The position numbers and the translations under genes are program-made. Positions 26,170-32,216 of a DNA stretch of 32,216 bases are shown piece after piece. Below the pieces are notes generated by a model. The model searched no databases, had not been told where the DNA came from, and saw nothing but the letters and a program-made list of their open reading frames with translations. The stretch's first letter is position 1. Each line of letters opens with the position of its first letter. The stretch comes from Chloroflexota bacterium (GTDB lineage Bacteria > Chloroflexota > Anaerolineae > J036 > Brachytrichaceae): positions 1 through 32,216 of the forward strand of contig JAGHYX010000012.1 of assembly GCA_017743375.1 (NCBI GenBank), read 5' to 3'.

Positions 26170-26387
26170 GGAGGTGAGGCGCGACATGCACGTGATCCAT
26201 CGCTGAGCAAACGTCTGCGTCGGCGCACGTGCTGCGTCGTCTGGATCGCTGCGTCGCCCCTCGCCTAGCTCCGCCGCACGCCGACCCCGCCACTGAGACG
26301 CTCATTCCTCCGCTGGGTCGCCGAACAGGTTCAGGTGAAGGGCGACAGCCGCTGGCCTCGACCTGTTCATATAAGGAGGAAGAAGCG
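26170..26387 (+). promoter_or_regulatory. Candidate structured 5' leader of the phnD-like operon
   Basis: Complementary segments suggest a folded leader. GAGGCGCGAC 26176-26185 pairs with GTCGCCCCTC 26253-26262 (9 of 10). Inside it GTGATCCA 26192-26199 pairs with TGGATCGC 26242-26249 (one G-U). Nearer the gene, GTCGCC 26317-26322 can pair with GGCGAC 26341-26346, while GAACAGGT 26323-26330 can pair with ACCTGTTC 26361-26368. The last two pairings cross each other, and the second ends 4 bases before the AAGGAGG ribosome site (26373-26379). I could not assign it to a known riboswitch class. Confidence 0.35.
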
Positions 26388-27308
26388 ATGTCTGTTAAAC
26401 CTAAACTTGCGCTCGTCAGCTTAGCACTCGCCTTGGCGGCCTGCGCTGCGCCGCCGCCTGCCGCTCAGCCGGCCGCGCCGGCTCAATCCCCTGCCAGGCC
26501 CTTCGTCATCTCCGCAATTCCTGACCAAGACCCCGAGCGGCTCAACCGCCTATACGGCAAGCTCTCCGATTACCTAAAGGCCGAGCTGGGCGTTGAAGTG
26601 GTGTACAGGCCGGTGACCGACTACGCTGCCGTTGTGAACGCTTTCAGGACCGGTGACGTGGACATGGCCTGGTTCGGCGGGCTGACCGGCGTGCAGGCCC
26701 GTCTGCAAGTGGACGGCGCTCAGGCCATCCTTCAGCGCGACATTGACGAGAAGTTCCGCAGCGTATTCATCGCCAACGTCTCCACCGGCATCCAGCCCTT
26801 TGAGGACATCAGCGGTCTGCAGGCGCTCAAAGGGCGCACCTTCACCTTTGGCAGCGAGTCATCTACCTCTGGCCGGCTGATGCCGCAGTTCTTCATGCGC
26901 CAAGCCGGCCTCTCGCTCTCTGATCTCAGGGGCGAGCCGGGCTTCTCCGGTTCACATGACAAGACGATCAAGCTGGTGGAGGCCGGCTCGTACGAGGTTG
27001 GCGCTCTGAACGAGCAAGTCTGGGAGGCGCGCATCAAGGGCGGCGAGGTGGACACCAGCAAGGTCATTGTGATCTGGCGCACCCCGCCTTACTATGACTA
27101 TCACTGGGTCGTGCGCCCAGATGTGGAGCAGAAATTCGGCGCCGGCTTCATCGAGCGCATCAAGCGGGCGTTTATGGCGCTCGACGCGACCAACCCAGCC
27201 CACAAAGAAATCCTCGACCTCTTCGGCGCGCAGAAGTTCATCGAGACGAAGAACGAGAACTACGCCGATATCGAGGCGATCGGCCGCGAGATCGGGAAGA
27301 TCAAGTAG
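26388..27308 (+). CDS. PhnD-like ABC transporter substrate-binding lipoprotein (putative selenate/oxyanion type)
   Basis: Extracytoplasmic binding protein of a phosphonate-type ABC importer. The 306-residue protein has a lipoprotein signal with the lipobox LAAC (Cys19), then an Ala/Pro linker. The mature part begins FVISAIPDQDPERLNRLYG and contains DVDMAWFGGLTGVQARLQV, the TFGSESSTSGRLMPQFF block, the GFSGSHDKTIKLVEAGSYE block, GALNEQVWEAR and YDYHWVVRPDVE. From memory this set matches the PhnD-related family named putative selenate ABC transporter binding protein better than classical PhnD. The true ligand is therefore open: phosphonate, phosphite, selenate or another oxyanion. A strong AAGGAGG lies 8 bases before the ATG. 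phnC and phnE-like genes follow. Confidence 0.87.
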   Translation: MSVKPKLALVSLALALAACAAPPPAAQPAAPAQSPARPFVISAIPDQDPERLNRLYGKLSDYLKAELGVEVVYRPVTDYAAVVNAFRTGDVDMAWFGGLTGVQARLQVDGAQAILQRDIDEKFRSVFIANVSTGIQPFEDISGLQALKGRTFTFGSESSTSGRLMPQFFMRQAGLSLSDLRGEPGFSGSHDKTIKLVEAGSYEVGALNEQVWEARIKGGEVDTSKVIVIWRTPPYYDYHWVVRPDVEQKFGAGFIERIKRAFMALDATNPAHKEILDLFGAQKFIETKNENYADIEAIGREIGKIK

Positions 27309-27344
27309 CGCGCTGACCCACGCTTGCGCGCGCCATTCGTCGAG

Positions 27345-28103
27345 ATGCCCGAACCGGTCTTTGAGCTAAAGGGGGTGACGGTGCGCTACGGCGCGTTCGC
27401 GGCGCTCAGCAAGGTCTCGCTGCGGATCGAAGCCGGCGAGCGCGTGGCGTTGATCGGCCCCAGCGGCGCGGGCAAGAGCACATTGCTCAGCCTGCTGAAC
27501 GGGTCGCTGGCCCCGACTGAGGGCGAGGTGCGCTTGTTGGGCCAGGACCCGACGCGGCTCTCGACGCGCGCGCTGCGCCGACTGCAACGACAGATCGGCA
27601 CGGTTTACCAACAATTCCACCTCGTGCCCAACCTGAGCGTCATCCACAACGTCAACGCCGGCCATCTGGGGCGCTGGTCGCTGCTTCAAGCGGTGGTCTC
27701 GCTCATCGTGCCGCTGGAGCGCTCCCGGGCTGCGCGTGCGCTGGCCGAGGTAGGGATCGCCGACAAGCTCTACGCGCGCACTGACACCCTCTCCGGTGGC
27801 CAGCAACAGCGCGTGGCCATTGCGCGCGTGCTGGTTCAGGACCCCGTGGCGATCCTCGCCGACGAGCCGATCTCCAGCGTTGACCCCGAGCGCAGCCGCG
27901 AGATCATGACGCTGCTGCGCGAGCTGTGCGATCGGTTCGACAAGACGCTGGTGGTCAGCCTGCACGCGATCGAGTATGCGTATAGCCACTGCGAGCGCAT
28001 GATCGGCCTGCGGGCCGGCCAGGTGGTTTTTGATCTGCCCGCGGCCCAGGTCTCGCCGCAGATGGTCGAGGCCCTTTACCGCATCCGCGACGTGGACGTA
28101 TGA
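27345..28103 (+). CDS. PhnC-like ABC transporter ATPase
   Basis: Cytoplasmic ATPase of the importer, 252 residues. Walker A is GPSGAGKST (38-46), the signature motif is LSGGQQQRVAIAR, Walker B is AILADEPISSVDP, and the H-loop is VVSLHAIEYAY. The segment YQQFHLVPNLSVIHNVNAG and the overall length are typical of PhnC. The ATG at 27345 is preferred to the TTG at 27324. It lies 36 bases after the binding-protein gene, and its stop overlaps the permease start (ATGA). Confidence 0.92.
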   Translation: MPEPVFELKGVTVRYGAFAALSKVSLRIEAGERVALIGPSGAGKSTLLSLLNGSLAPTEGEVRLLGQDPTRLSTRALRRLQRQIGTVYQQFHLVPNLSVIHNVNAGHLGRWSLLQAVVSLIVPLERSRAARALAEVGIADKLYARTDTLSGGQQQRVAIARVLVQDPVAILADEPISSVDPERSREIMTLLRELCDRFDKTLVVSLHAIEYAYSHCERMIGLRAGQVVFDLPAAQVSPQMVEALYRIRDVDV

Positions 28104-29794
28104 GTGTGCCCTCTGCCGCGCAGCGCGCGCTCCCGTTGCCAGAGGCATTCTCGCCGTGGCGCAGCTTGCTGCGCGGTGCACGGTTGGTCGCGCTGCTCAC
28201 CCTGCTCGCAGTCGCCTGGGCGGCGACCCAAACGGGGGTGTTTCGTGGCGATCTGATCAACGCGGGGGGCTGGGCGCTGGTTCAACAGTTCTTCGCCGCC
28301 GCGCTACGCCCAGAGCTCAGCCCCGCCTTTCTGCGCCTGACGTTGGAATCCACGCTGGTCACGTTCGCGTATGCCGTCTGTGGGCTGGCGCTCAGCTTGG
28401 TGATCGGCTTGGCCGGCGGCGTGCTCTCATCGGAGGTCTGGTGGCTGGTGCATCAGCGACCGTTTGTCGCTCGCCCTGGCTCACCTTGGCTGATCGCGCG
28501 TGGCGCGCTGGCGTTGCCGCGCGCCATCCATGAAGTGCTGTGGGGGCTCTTCCTGGTCAGGATTTTGGGCTTGGATCCGCTGGTGGCCATCCTGGCGCTG
28601 GGCATCCCCTTTGGTGCGATCACGGCCAAGGTGTTCTCCGAGATTCTGGACGAGACGCCGCGCGATGCATTGCGCGCGCTGCTAAACAGCGGCGCGCCGC
28701 CCGGCCACGCGCTGCTGTATGGGCTGTTGCCGCGCGCCCTTCCCAACCTGCTCTCGTATACGTTCTATCGCCTGGAGTGCGCGATCCGCTCAGCGACCGT
28801 GCTCGGCGTGATCGGCGCCGGCGGGCTGGGTTACCAAGTCCTGCTCAGCTTGCAATCGCTGCGCTATGGCGAAATGTGGACGTTGATCGCGGCGCTGGTG
28901 TTGCTAAGCGGGATAACCGACTGGCTCAGCGCACGCGTGCGACAGGTCCTAGGCGCGCCGGCCCGTCTGGAGGTTAACCTAGCACCCGGCTGCGAAGCTC
29001 AGGCCGCTCAACTGACCCGCGCTACGCCATCCTCGCGCGGATTGCTGGCCCTGCTGGGGCTGGCCGTTTTGGTCGTGCCGCTCGCGCTGGTTTATCTTCA
29101 ACCGGACTTTGGCCGGCTGGTCTCGCCGCGCACCCAGGCGCTCCTCGGTCAGATGCTGGCCGAGATGTTCCCGCCTGACCTATCGGGTGATCAAATCGCC
29201 CGCCTGTTGCAGCTCTCATTGCAGACGCTGGCCATGTCCATCGTCGCCATGGCCATCGCCGGACTGTTTGGCTTGGCTTTGGCACATCCAGCGGCGCGAC
29301 GAGAACGCGGCCCGCGCTGGCCCTATTGGCTGACGCGCGGGGGATTGCTCGTCCTGCGCGCCGTTCCCGCGCCGGTGTGGGCGCTGCTGTTTCTCTTTGT
29401 GATGTTCCCTGGGCCTTTGCCGGGCGCGCTGGCCCTGGCCGTTCATAACCTGGGCATCTTGGGCCGCCTGATCGCCGAAGCGGTAGAGAACGTTGACCAG
29501 CGACCGACGCGCGCGTTACAGCATGCCGGCGCACCACCCCTCCACGCTTTCTTCTATAGCACCTTGCCGATGACCATCCCGCAGTCGCTCGCTTACATCT
29601 TCTATCGGTGGGAAATCTGCGCCCGAGAGACGGTGATCGTCGGCTTCGTGGGCGCGGGCGGACTCGGCCGCCTGCTGACCGAGCAACTGAGCAGCTTCGA
29701 CTATCCCGGCTTATCGGCCACGTTGATCGCGCTGTTTGGGCTGACCTTCGTCGTGGACATGCTCAGCACGGTAGCCCGCCGGCCACTGCGCTAG
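28100..29794 (+). CDS. Fused double PhnE-like ABC permease
   Basis: Membrane subunit of the importer. The 564-residue protein contains two tandem permease domains. Each has the EAA-type cytoplasmic loop and a GAGGLG signature: the first LNSGAPPGHALLYGLLPRAL with VIGAGGLGYQ (about 195-245), the second LQHAGAPPLHAFFYSTLPM with FVGAGGLGRL (about 470-525). A hydrophilic linker lies at about 285-310. The family usually encodes one PhnE of about 260-290 residues, or separate PhnE1 and PhnE2, so this looks like a natural fusion able to form the whole membrane pore. It is coupled to the ATPase by a 4-base overlap. Confidence 0.9.
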   Translation: MSVPSAAQRALPLPEAFSPWRSLLRGARLVALLTLLAVAWAATQTGVFRGDLINAGGWALVQQFFAAALRPELSPAFLRLTLESTLVTFAYAVCGLALSLVIGLAGGVLSSEVWWLVHQRPFVARPGSPWLIARGALALPRAIHEVLWGLFLVRILGLDPLVAILALGIPFGAITAKVFSEILDETPRDALRALLNSGAPPGHALLYGLLPRALPNLLSYTFYRLECAIRSATVLGVIGAGGLGYQVLLSLQSLRYGEMWTLIAALVLLSGITDWLSARVRQVLGAPARLEVNLAPGCEAQAAQLTRATPSSRGLLALLGLAVLVVPLALVYLQPDFGRLVSPRTQALLGQMLAEMFPPDLSGDQIARLLQLSLQTLAMSIVAMAIAGLFGLALAHPAARRERGPRWPYWLTRGGLLVLRAVPAPVWALLFLFVMFPGPLPGALALAVHNLGILGRLIAEAVENVDQRPTRALQHAGAPPLHAFFYSTLPMTIPQSLAYIFYRWEICARETVIVGFVGAGGLGRLLTEQLSSFDYPGLSATLIALFGLTFVVDMLSTVARRPLR

Positions 29795-29799
29795 CTAAA

Positions 29800-30291
29800 A
29801 TGTCGGTGATGAACCGTCGCTCCTTCCTCTTTGGCATGGTGATGAGCTTCTTTGGGGGCGCGCTGGCCCGGCCGGCGCTCGCCCAGACTCCCGCTGGCCA
29901 ACAGGTCATTCGCGGACGGGGGCGCGAGATCTTCGTCAGCCTGAGCGCGCAGCGCCTCTGGGCATATCAGGATGGGGAAGTGGCGATGACCTTTTTAATC
30001 AGCAGTGGCGAGCCGGGCCGCCCCACCCGCCGCGGCAACTATCGCATCCAAAGCAAGCTGCCGGAAGCGTGGTCCAACGTCTGGCAACTGCGAATGCCAT
30101 ACTGGATGGGGATTTACTACGCCGGGCGAATCGAGAACGGCATACACGCCATGCCGCTGCTGCGCAACGGGACGCCGGTGCGCTGGCCGGTTGGCTATCC
30201 AGCTTCGTATGGCTGCGTCGTTGCGCTCACAAAGGACGCTGCAGCCCTCTATCGCTGGGCGCCGCTCGGCACGCCGGTATACATCCGCTGA
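29800..30291 (+). CDS. L,D-transpeptidase (YkuD family) with Tat-like signal
   Basis: A 163-residue exported enzyme. Residues 5-28 form a Tat-like signal (NRRSFLFG, hydrophobic stretch, ARPALA). The YkuD domain starts near REIFVSLSAQRLWAY and includes RGNYRIQSK, GIHAMP (His116) and SYGC with predicted catalytic Cys139. The usual motif at the cysteine is SHGC or THGC; here tyrosine replaces that histidine. Family members cross-link peptidoglycan or attach proteins to it. A second ATG at 29809 is equally possible. It begins 5 bases after the permease stop and its stop overlaps the next start, so it appears to be part of the transporter operon. Confidence 0.82.
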   Translation: MSVMNRRSFLFGMVMSFFGGALARPALAQTPAGQQVIRGRGREIFVSLSAQRLWAYQDGEVAMTFLISSGEPGRPTRRGNYRIQSKLPEAWSNVWQLRMPYWMGIYYAGRIENGIHAMPLLRNGTPVRWPVGYPASYGCVVALTKDAAALYRWAPLGTPVYIR

Positions 30292-31013
30292 TGGTGGTGT
30301 TCCTCTCGCCGCACCTCGACGACGTTGCCCTCTCCTGCGGCGGGCTGGTGCACCGTCTGACGACCAGCGGGCAACGCGTTGCGATTGTGACCATTTGCAC
30401 GGCCGATCGCCCAGCCGAATGGCCGCTCTCGCCGACGGCGCACCAACTCCATCAGCGCTGGGGGCTGGGCGAGCAGCCGTATGTTCAGCGCCGCGCCGAG
30501 GATGTGCAAGCCTGCCGGCTGCTGGGCGCGCAGCACGTCCACCTGGGCCTGCTCGACGCGATCTATCGCCTCGATGATCGCGGTGAACCGCTTTACAAGG
30601 ATGACTTCATCGGCGGTTCGGTGCATCCTCACGATCGTCAGGTCTTCCTCCCACGGGTGCGCGCGTCATTGGCCGAATGGCTCGGCCTGGCCGAACAGAT
30701 CTTCTGCCCACTGGCGATCGGCGGGCACGTTGACCATGTGCTCGTCCGCGAAGCCGTTGAGTCCTCGTGCGACTCCAGCAAGCTGCGATACTACGAGGAC
30801 TATCCATACGCTGAGCGCGGCGTTGCGCCGCCGGCCGGCTTCGTCCCGGAGGTTGTGCCGCTCTCCGATGAAGACATACAGGCGCGCCTGCGCGCTATTG
30901 CCTGTTACGCCTCCCAGTGGCCGGTGCTATTTGGCACGCTGGACGACGCAATGGCACGTGTGAGCGCGTATAGCCGGCGCGTGGGGGGTGAGCGCTACTG
31001 GCGGAGGGGATAA
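30291..31013 (+). CDS. PIG-L/LmbE family N-acetylglucosaminyl-type deacetylase
   Basis: A 240-residue zinc-dependent deacetylase of the PIG-L superfamily. The metal motif SPHLDD (His8, Asp10, Asp11) is followed by VTICTADRP, and the second metal region GGHVDH (His146, His149) is present, with YYEDYPYA downstream. Relatives deacetylate GlcNAc-containing molecules, for example in glycan, mycothiol or bacillithiol synthesis; the substrate here is unknown. The ATG overlaps the previous stop (TGATG), giving a strong case for coupling. The convergent tRNA-His terminator lies just beyond its stop. Confidence 0.88.
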   Translation: MVVFLSPHLDDVALSCGGLVHRLTTSGQRVAIVTICTADRPAEWPLSPTAHQLHQRWGLGEQPYVQRRAEDVQACRLLGAQHVHLGLLDAIYRLDDRGEPLYKDDFIGGSVHPHDRQVFLPRVRASLAEWLGLAEQIFCPLAIGGHVDHVLVREAVESSCDSSKLRYYEDYPYAERGVAPPAGFVPEVVPLSDEDIQARLRAIACYASQWPVLFGTLDDAMARVSAYSRRVGGERYWRRG

Positions 31014-31018
31014 AACGA

Positions 31019-31045
31019 AGACATGCACCTAGTCGGTGCATGTCT
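31019..31045 (-). terminator. Hairpin terminator downstream of tRNA-His
   Basis: A perfect 11-bp stem, AGACATGCACC (31019-31029) with GGTGCATGTCT (31035-31045), and a 5-base loop. On the minus strand it is followed by TCGTTTTATCC. It starts 9 bases past the tRNA 3' end and lies 5 bases beyond the PIG-L stop on the other strand, where no U-run follows. Confidence 0.7.
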
Positions 31046-31054
31046 ATCTTGGTG

Positions 31055-31127
31055 GGTGCCCAGACGGTCTCGAACCCTCAACCTCCTGAGCCACAGTCAG
31101 GCGCTCTGCCATTGAGCTATGGGCACC
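31055..31127 (-). tRNA. tRNA-His (anticodon GTG)
   Basis: A complete cloverleaf read on the minus strand. The anticodon stem CCTGA/TCAGG holds the loop CTGTGGC with GTG at 34-36. The extra 5' G(-1) that marks tRNA-His is present at 31127 and pairs with C73 at 31055. D stem GCTC/GAGC is perfect. The T stem GAGGG/CCGTC has one G-G mismatch (51:63). CCA is not encoded (the genome continues CAC). A candidate extended -10 lies at 31140-31145. Confidence 0.95.
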
Positions 31128-31139
31128 ACGCACGCCATG

Positions 31140-31145
31140 ATTTTA
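31140..31145 (-). promoter_or_regulatory. Candidate extended -10 promoter of tRNA-His
   Basis: The minus strand reads TGATAAAAT: TGN plus a -10 hexamer one base from TATAAT, about 13 bases upstream of the mature tRNA 5' end. A TTGAAC farther upstream has a 22-base spacer, too long for a standard -35. Confidence 0.4.
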
Positions 31146-31229
31146 TCACACGCCGTCAGGGGGAGTGGTTCAATAATTTGAATTCCGGATGTGCACATGC
31201 CCGTTCGCGAATCACTCGCCGCGCCAGCC

Positions 31230-31258
31230 TGTCATGCTGGGCGACGCGAAGCATCTCA
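31230..31258. repeat. Single copy of a GTCATGCTG...GCGAAGCATCTCA dispersed-repeat-like element
   Basis: The element begins TGTCATGCTGGGCGACG and ends CGAAGCATCTCA. Its arms ATGCT and AGCAT are complementary. From memory very similar sequences are scattered in high copy in many bacterial genomes, including Chloroflexota. Only one copy is in this window, so repetitiveness is not shown here. Confidence 0.4.
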
Positions 31259-31300
31259 ACGCCTGACCAACCAAAGCACCGCAAAGCCACCGAATTCCCC

Positions 31301-31431
31301 TCATTCCCCGCGTGCGAGGGAAAGCCCCCTTCTGATTCTCTCGCAACACCTAATGATGGCAAGGCCATGATTGGGCCCAGGGGAATCAGTGGCGCGGTGG
31401 CGCAGTCGCTATTTCCCAGGACGGGGAATGA
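31301..31431. repeat. Concentric nested inverted repeat, 131 bp
   Basis: Outer arms TCATTCCCCG (31301-31310) and CGGGGAATGA (31422-31431) are perfect. Inside them lie GGGAAA 31318-31323 with TTTCCC 31412-31417, CTGATTC 31332-31338 with GAATCAG 31383-31389, and AATGATGGC 31352-31360 with GCCATGATT 31364-31372 (8 of 9). All four pairs share nearly the same centre (about 31360-31367), so the stretch can form one long imperfect hairpin. It lies in the 332-bp gap between tRNA-His and the DUF2237 gene. It could be a small non-autonomous mobile repeat or a structured RNA. Confidence 0.5.
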
Positions 31432-31459
31432 AAGCTGATACACTCATGCTATCACGCCT

Positions 31460-31855
31460 ATGAATCATCCACCCACAACCAAGGCCAGGAATGTGCTCGG
31501 CGGCGAGCTCAAGACGTGTAGCCTTGCGCCGCTGACCGGCTGGTATCGCGATGGCTGTTGCAATACTGGTCCGGGCGATACAGGGTTGCACCTGGTCTGC
31601 GCGCAGGTCACTCAGGAGTTCCTGCTGTTCTCCCGCAGCCGGGGCAACGATTTAATTACCCCGCGCCCAGAGTATCGCTTCCCCGGCCTAAAGCCCGGCG
31701 ACCGCTGGTGTTTGTGCGTCATGCGCTGGCTAGAGGCTTACGAGGCCGGCTGTGCGCCGCCGGTTGACCTGGAAGCAACCCACATCGCTGCGCTGGAGTT
31801 CGTGGACCTGGAGGTGCTTAAGGCATACGCCCTCCCGCGCCCGGACGCAGCTTGA
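31460..31855 (+). CDS. DUF2237 family protein
   Basis: A 131-residue cytoplasmic protein of the DUF2237 family. Family hallmarks are clear: NVLGGELKTCS, LTGWYRDGCCNTGPGDTG (about 25-42), FLLFSRSRGNDLITPRPEY, the FPGLKPGDRWCLC segment with conserved cysteines, and the C-terminal LEATH and EFVDLEVLKAYAL. The conserved Cys residues hint at metal binding or redox, but no function is established. No strong ribosome site is seen before the ATG. Its stop is one base from the stop of the convergent rhodanese gene. Confidence 0.88.
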   Translation: MNHPPTTKARNVLGGELKTCSLAPLTGWYRDGCCNTGPGDTGLHLVCAQVTQEFLLFSRSRGNDLITPRPEYRFPGLKPGDRWCLCVMRWLEAYEAGCAPPVDLEATHIAALEFVDLEVLKAYALPRPDAA

Positions 31856-31856
31856 T

Positions 31857-32216
31857 TCAGGCGATTGGCCGGCGCAGGTCGTTGCCCCATTCCTTCCATG
31901 ATCCGTCGTAGAGCGCGCTGTTAAGGAAACCGGCTGCCCGCAGCGCCAATAAGCCGAGCGCTCCGCTCACACCGGCGTTGCAGTAGGTCACGCACTCTGC
32001 GTCCTGATCGACTATCCCCAGCGCTGCCAACCTCGCTCGTAGTTGCGCCGGGCTGATCAGCGTGCCATCGGGGTTCACCAACGAGGCGCGCGGCAGGTTG
32101 ACTGCACCTGGGATATGGCCATATCGCGCAGCGCGCGACCATTCGCCGTTGAACTCCTGGGGGGTGCGCACATCTATCAGCCGCGTGGACGTGCCTAGGC
32201 GCGCCATCACTTGGTC
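31857..32216 (-). CDS. Rhodanese-type sulfurtransferase, C-terminal domain (partial, cut by window end)
   Basis: At least 119 residues, open through the window edge, so the N terminus is missing. The visible domain has RLIDVRTPQEFNGEW, YGHIPGAVNLP, and the active loop YCNAGVSGAL with the predicted persulfide Cys, ending in LYDGSWKEWGNDLRRPIA. The DGSWKEW ending is typical of the second domain of two-domain thiosulfate or 3-mercaptopyruvate sulfurtransferases, so an inactive N-terminal rhodanese domain is expected outside the window. Donor sulfur compound unknown. Confidence 0.85.
   Translation of the reverse strand, partial: DQVMARLGTSTRLIDVRTPQEFNGEWSRAARYGHIPGAVNLPRASLVNPDGTLISPAQLRARLAALGIVDQDAECVTYCNAGVSGALGLLALRAAGFLNSALYDGSWKEWGNDLRRPIA

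Noticed and set aside
26290-26360. GCCACTG and CAGGTGAA elements suggesting a cobalamin riboswitch
   Set aside because: Order and spacing do not match the cobalamin core and no B12-related gene follows.
1-32216. CRISPR arrays, phage genes, integrases or transposases
   Set aside because: No spaced direct repeats and no such protein families were seen anywhere in the window.

Overview
The window is GC-rich, densely packed bacterial chromosome. Several features suggest Chloroflexota (Anaerolineae/Thermoflexia-like): the style of the ArgRS, FtsK and LCP proteins, a short EF-Ts, mreB standing alone without mreCD, and a PhnD-like transporter with a fused permease. This placement rests on protein character read by eye, not on a search. 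No phage, integrase, transposase or CRISPR array was seen.

Layout. 1-2592 (+): argS and dcd. 2593-5599 (-): an LCP-family envelope protein and an LLM-class F420-type oxidoreductase, separated by a 313-bp gap carrying a cluster of DnaA-box-like sites. 5766-10469: ftsK (+), a GT39-like membrane protein (-) and a small methyltransferase (+). 10453-13469 (-): a DUF255/thioredoxin-fold protein and mreB. 13702-17076 (+): two tandem S41/CtpA peptidases and a coupled membrane protein. 17073-23624 (-): a housekeeping run transcribed right to left, rpsB-tsf, then a terminator, then pyrH-frr-uppS-cdsA, a small membrane protein, a nitroreductase and an orphan OmpR-type response regulator. 23949-25760 (-): a MobA/MocA-like nucleotidyltransferase and a GT4 glycosyltransferase. 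26388-31013 (+): an apparent operon made of a PhnD-like binding lipoprotein (closest in my memory to the putative selenate/oxyanion family), its ATPase, a fused double PhnE permease, a Tat-type L,D-transpeptidase and a PIG-L deacetylase. 31055-32216: tRNA-His (-) with a terminator, a DUF2237 protein (+) and the C-terminal part of a rhodanese sulfurtransferase (-, cut by the window edge).

Themes. Translation and nucleotide supply (argS, dcd, rpsB, tsf, pyrH, frr, tRNA-His) sit beside envelope biogenesis and cell-cycle genes (LCP, ftsK, mreB, uppS, cdsA, CtpA-type proteases, L,D-transpeptidase).

The most unusual points are: the DnaA-box cluster at 4261-4481 (possible oriC); a long, possibly structured leader before the PhnD-like gene; a 131-bp concentric nested inverted repeat at 31301-31431; loss of both histidines of the HIGH motif in ArgRS; a roughly 175-residue insertion in the FtsK motor domain; and convergent protein-gene pairs that all abut or overlap within a few bases.
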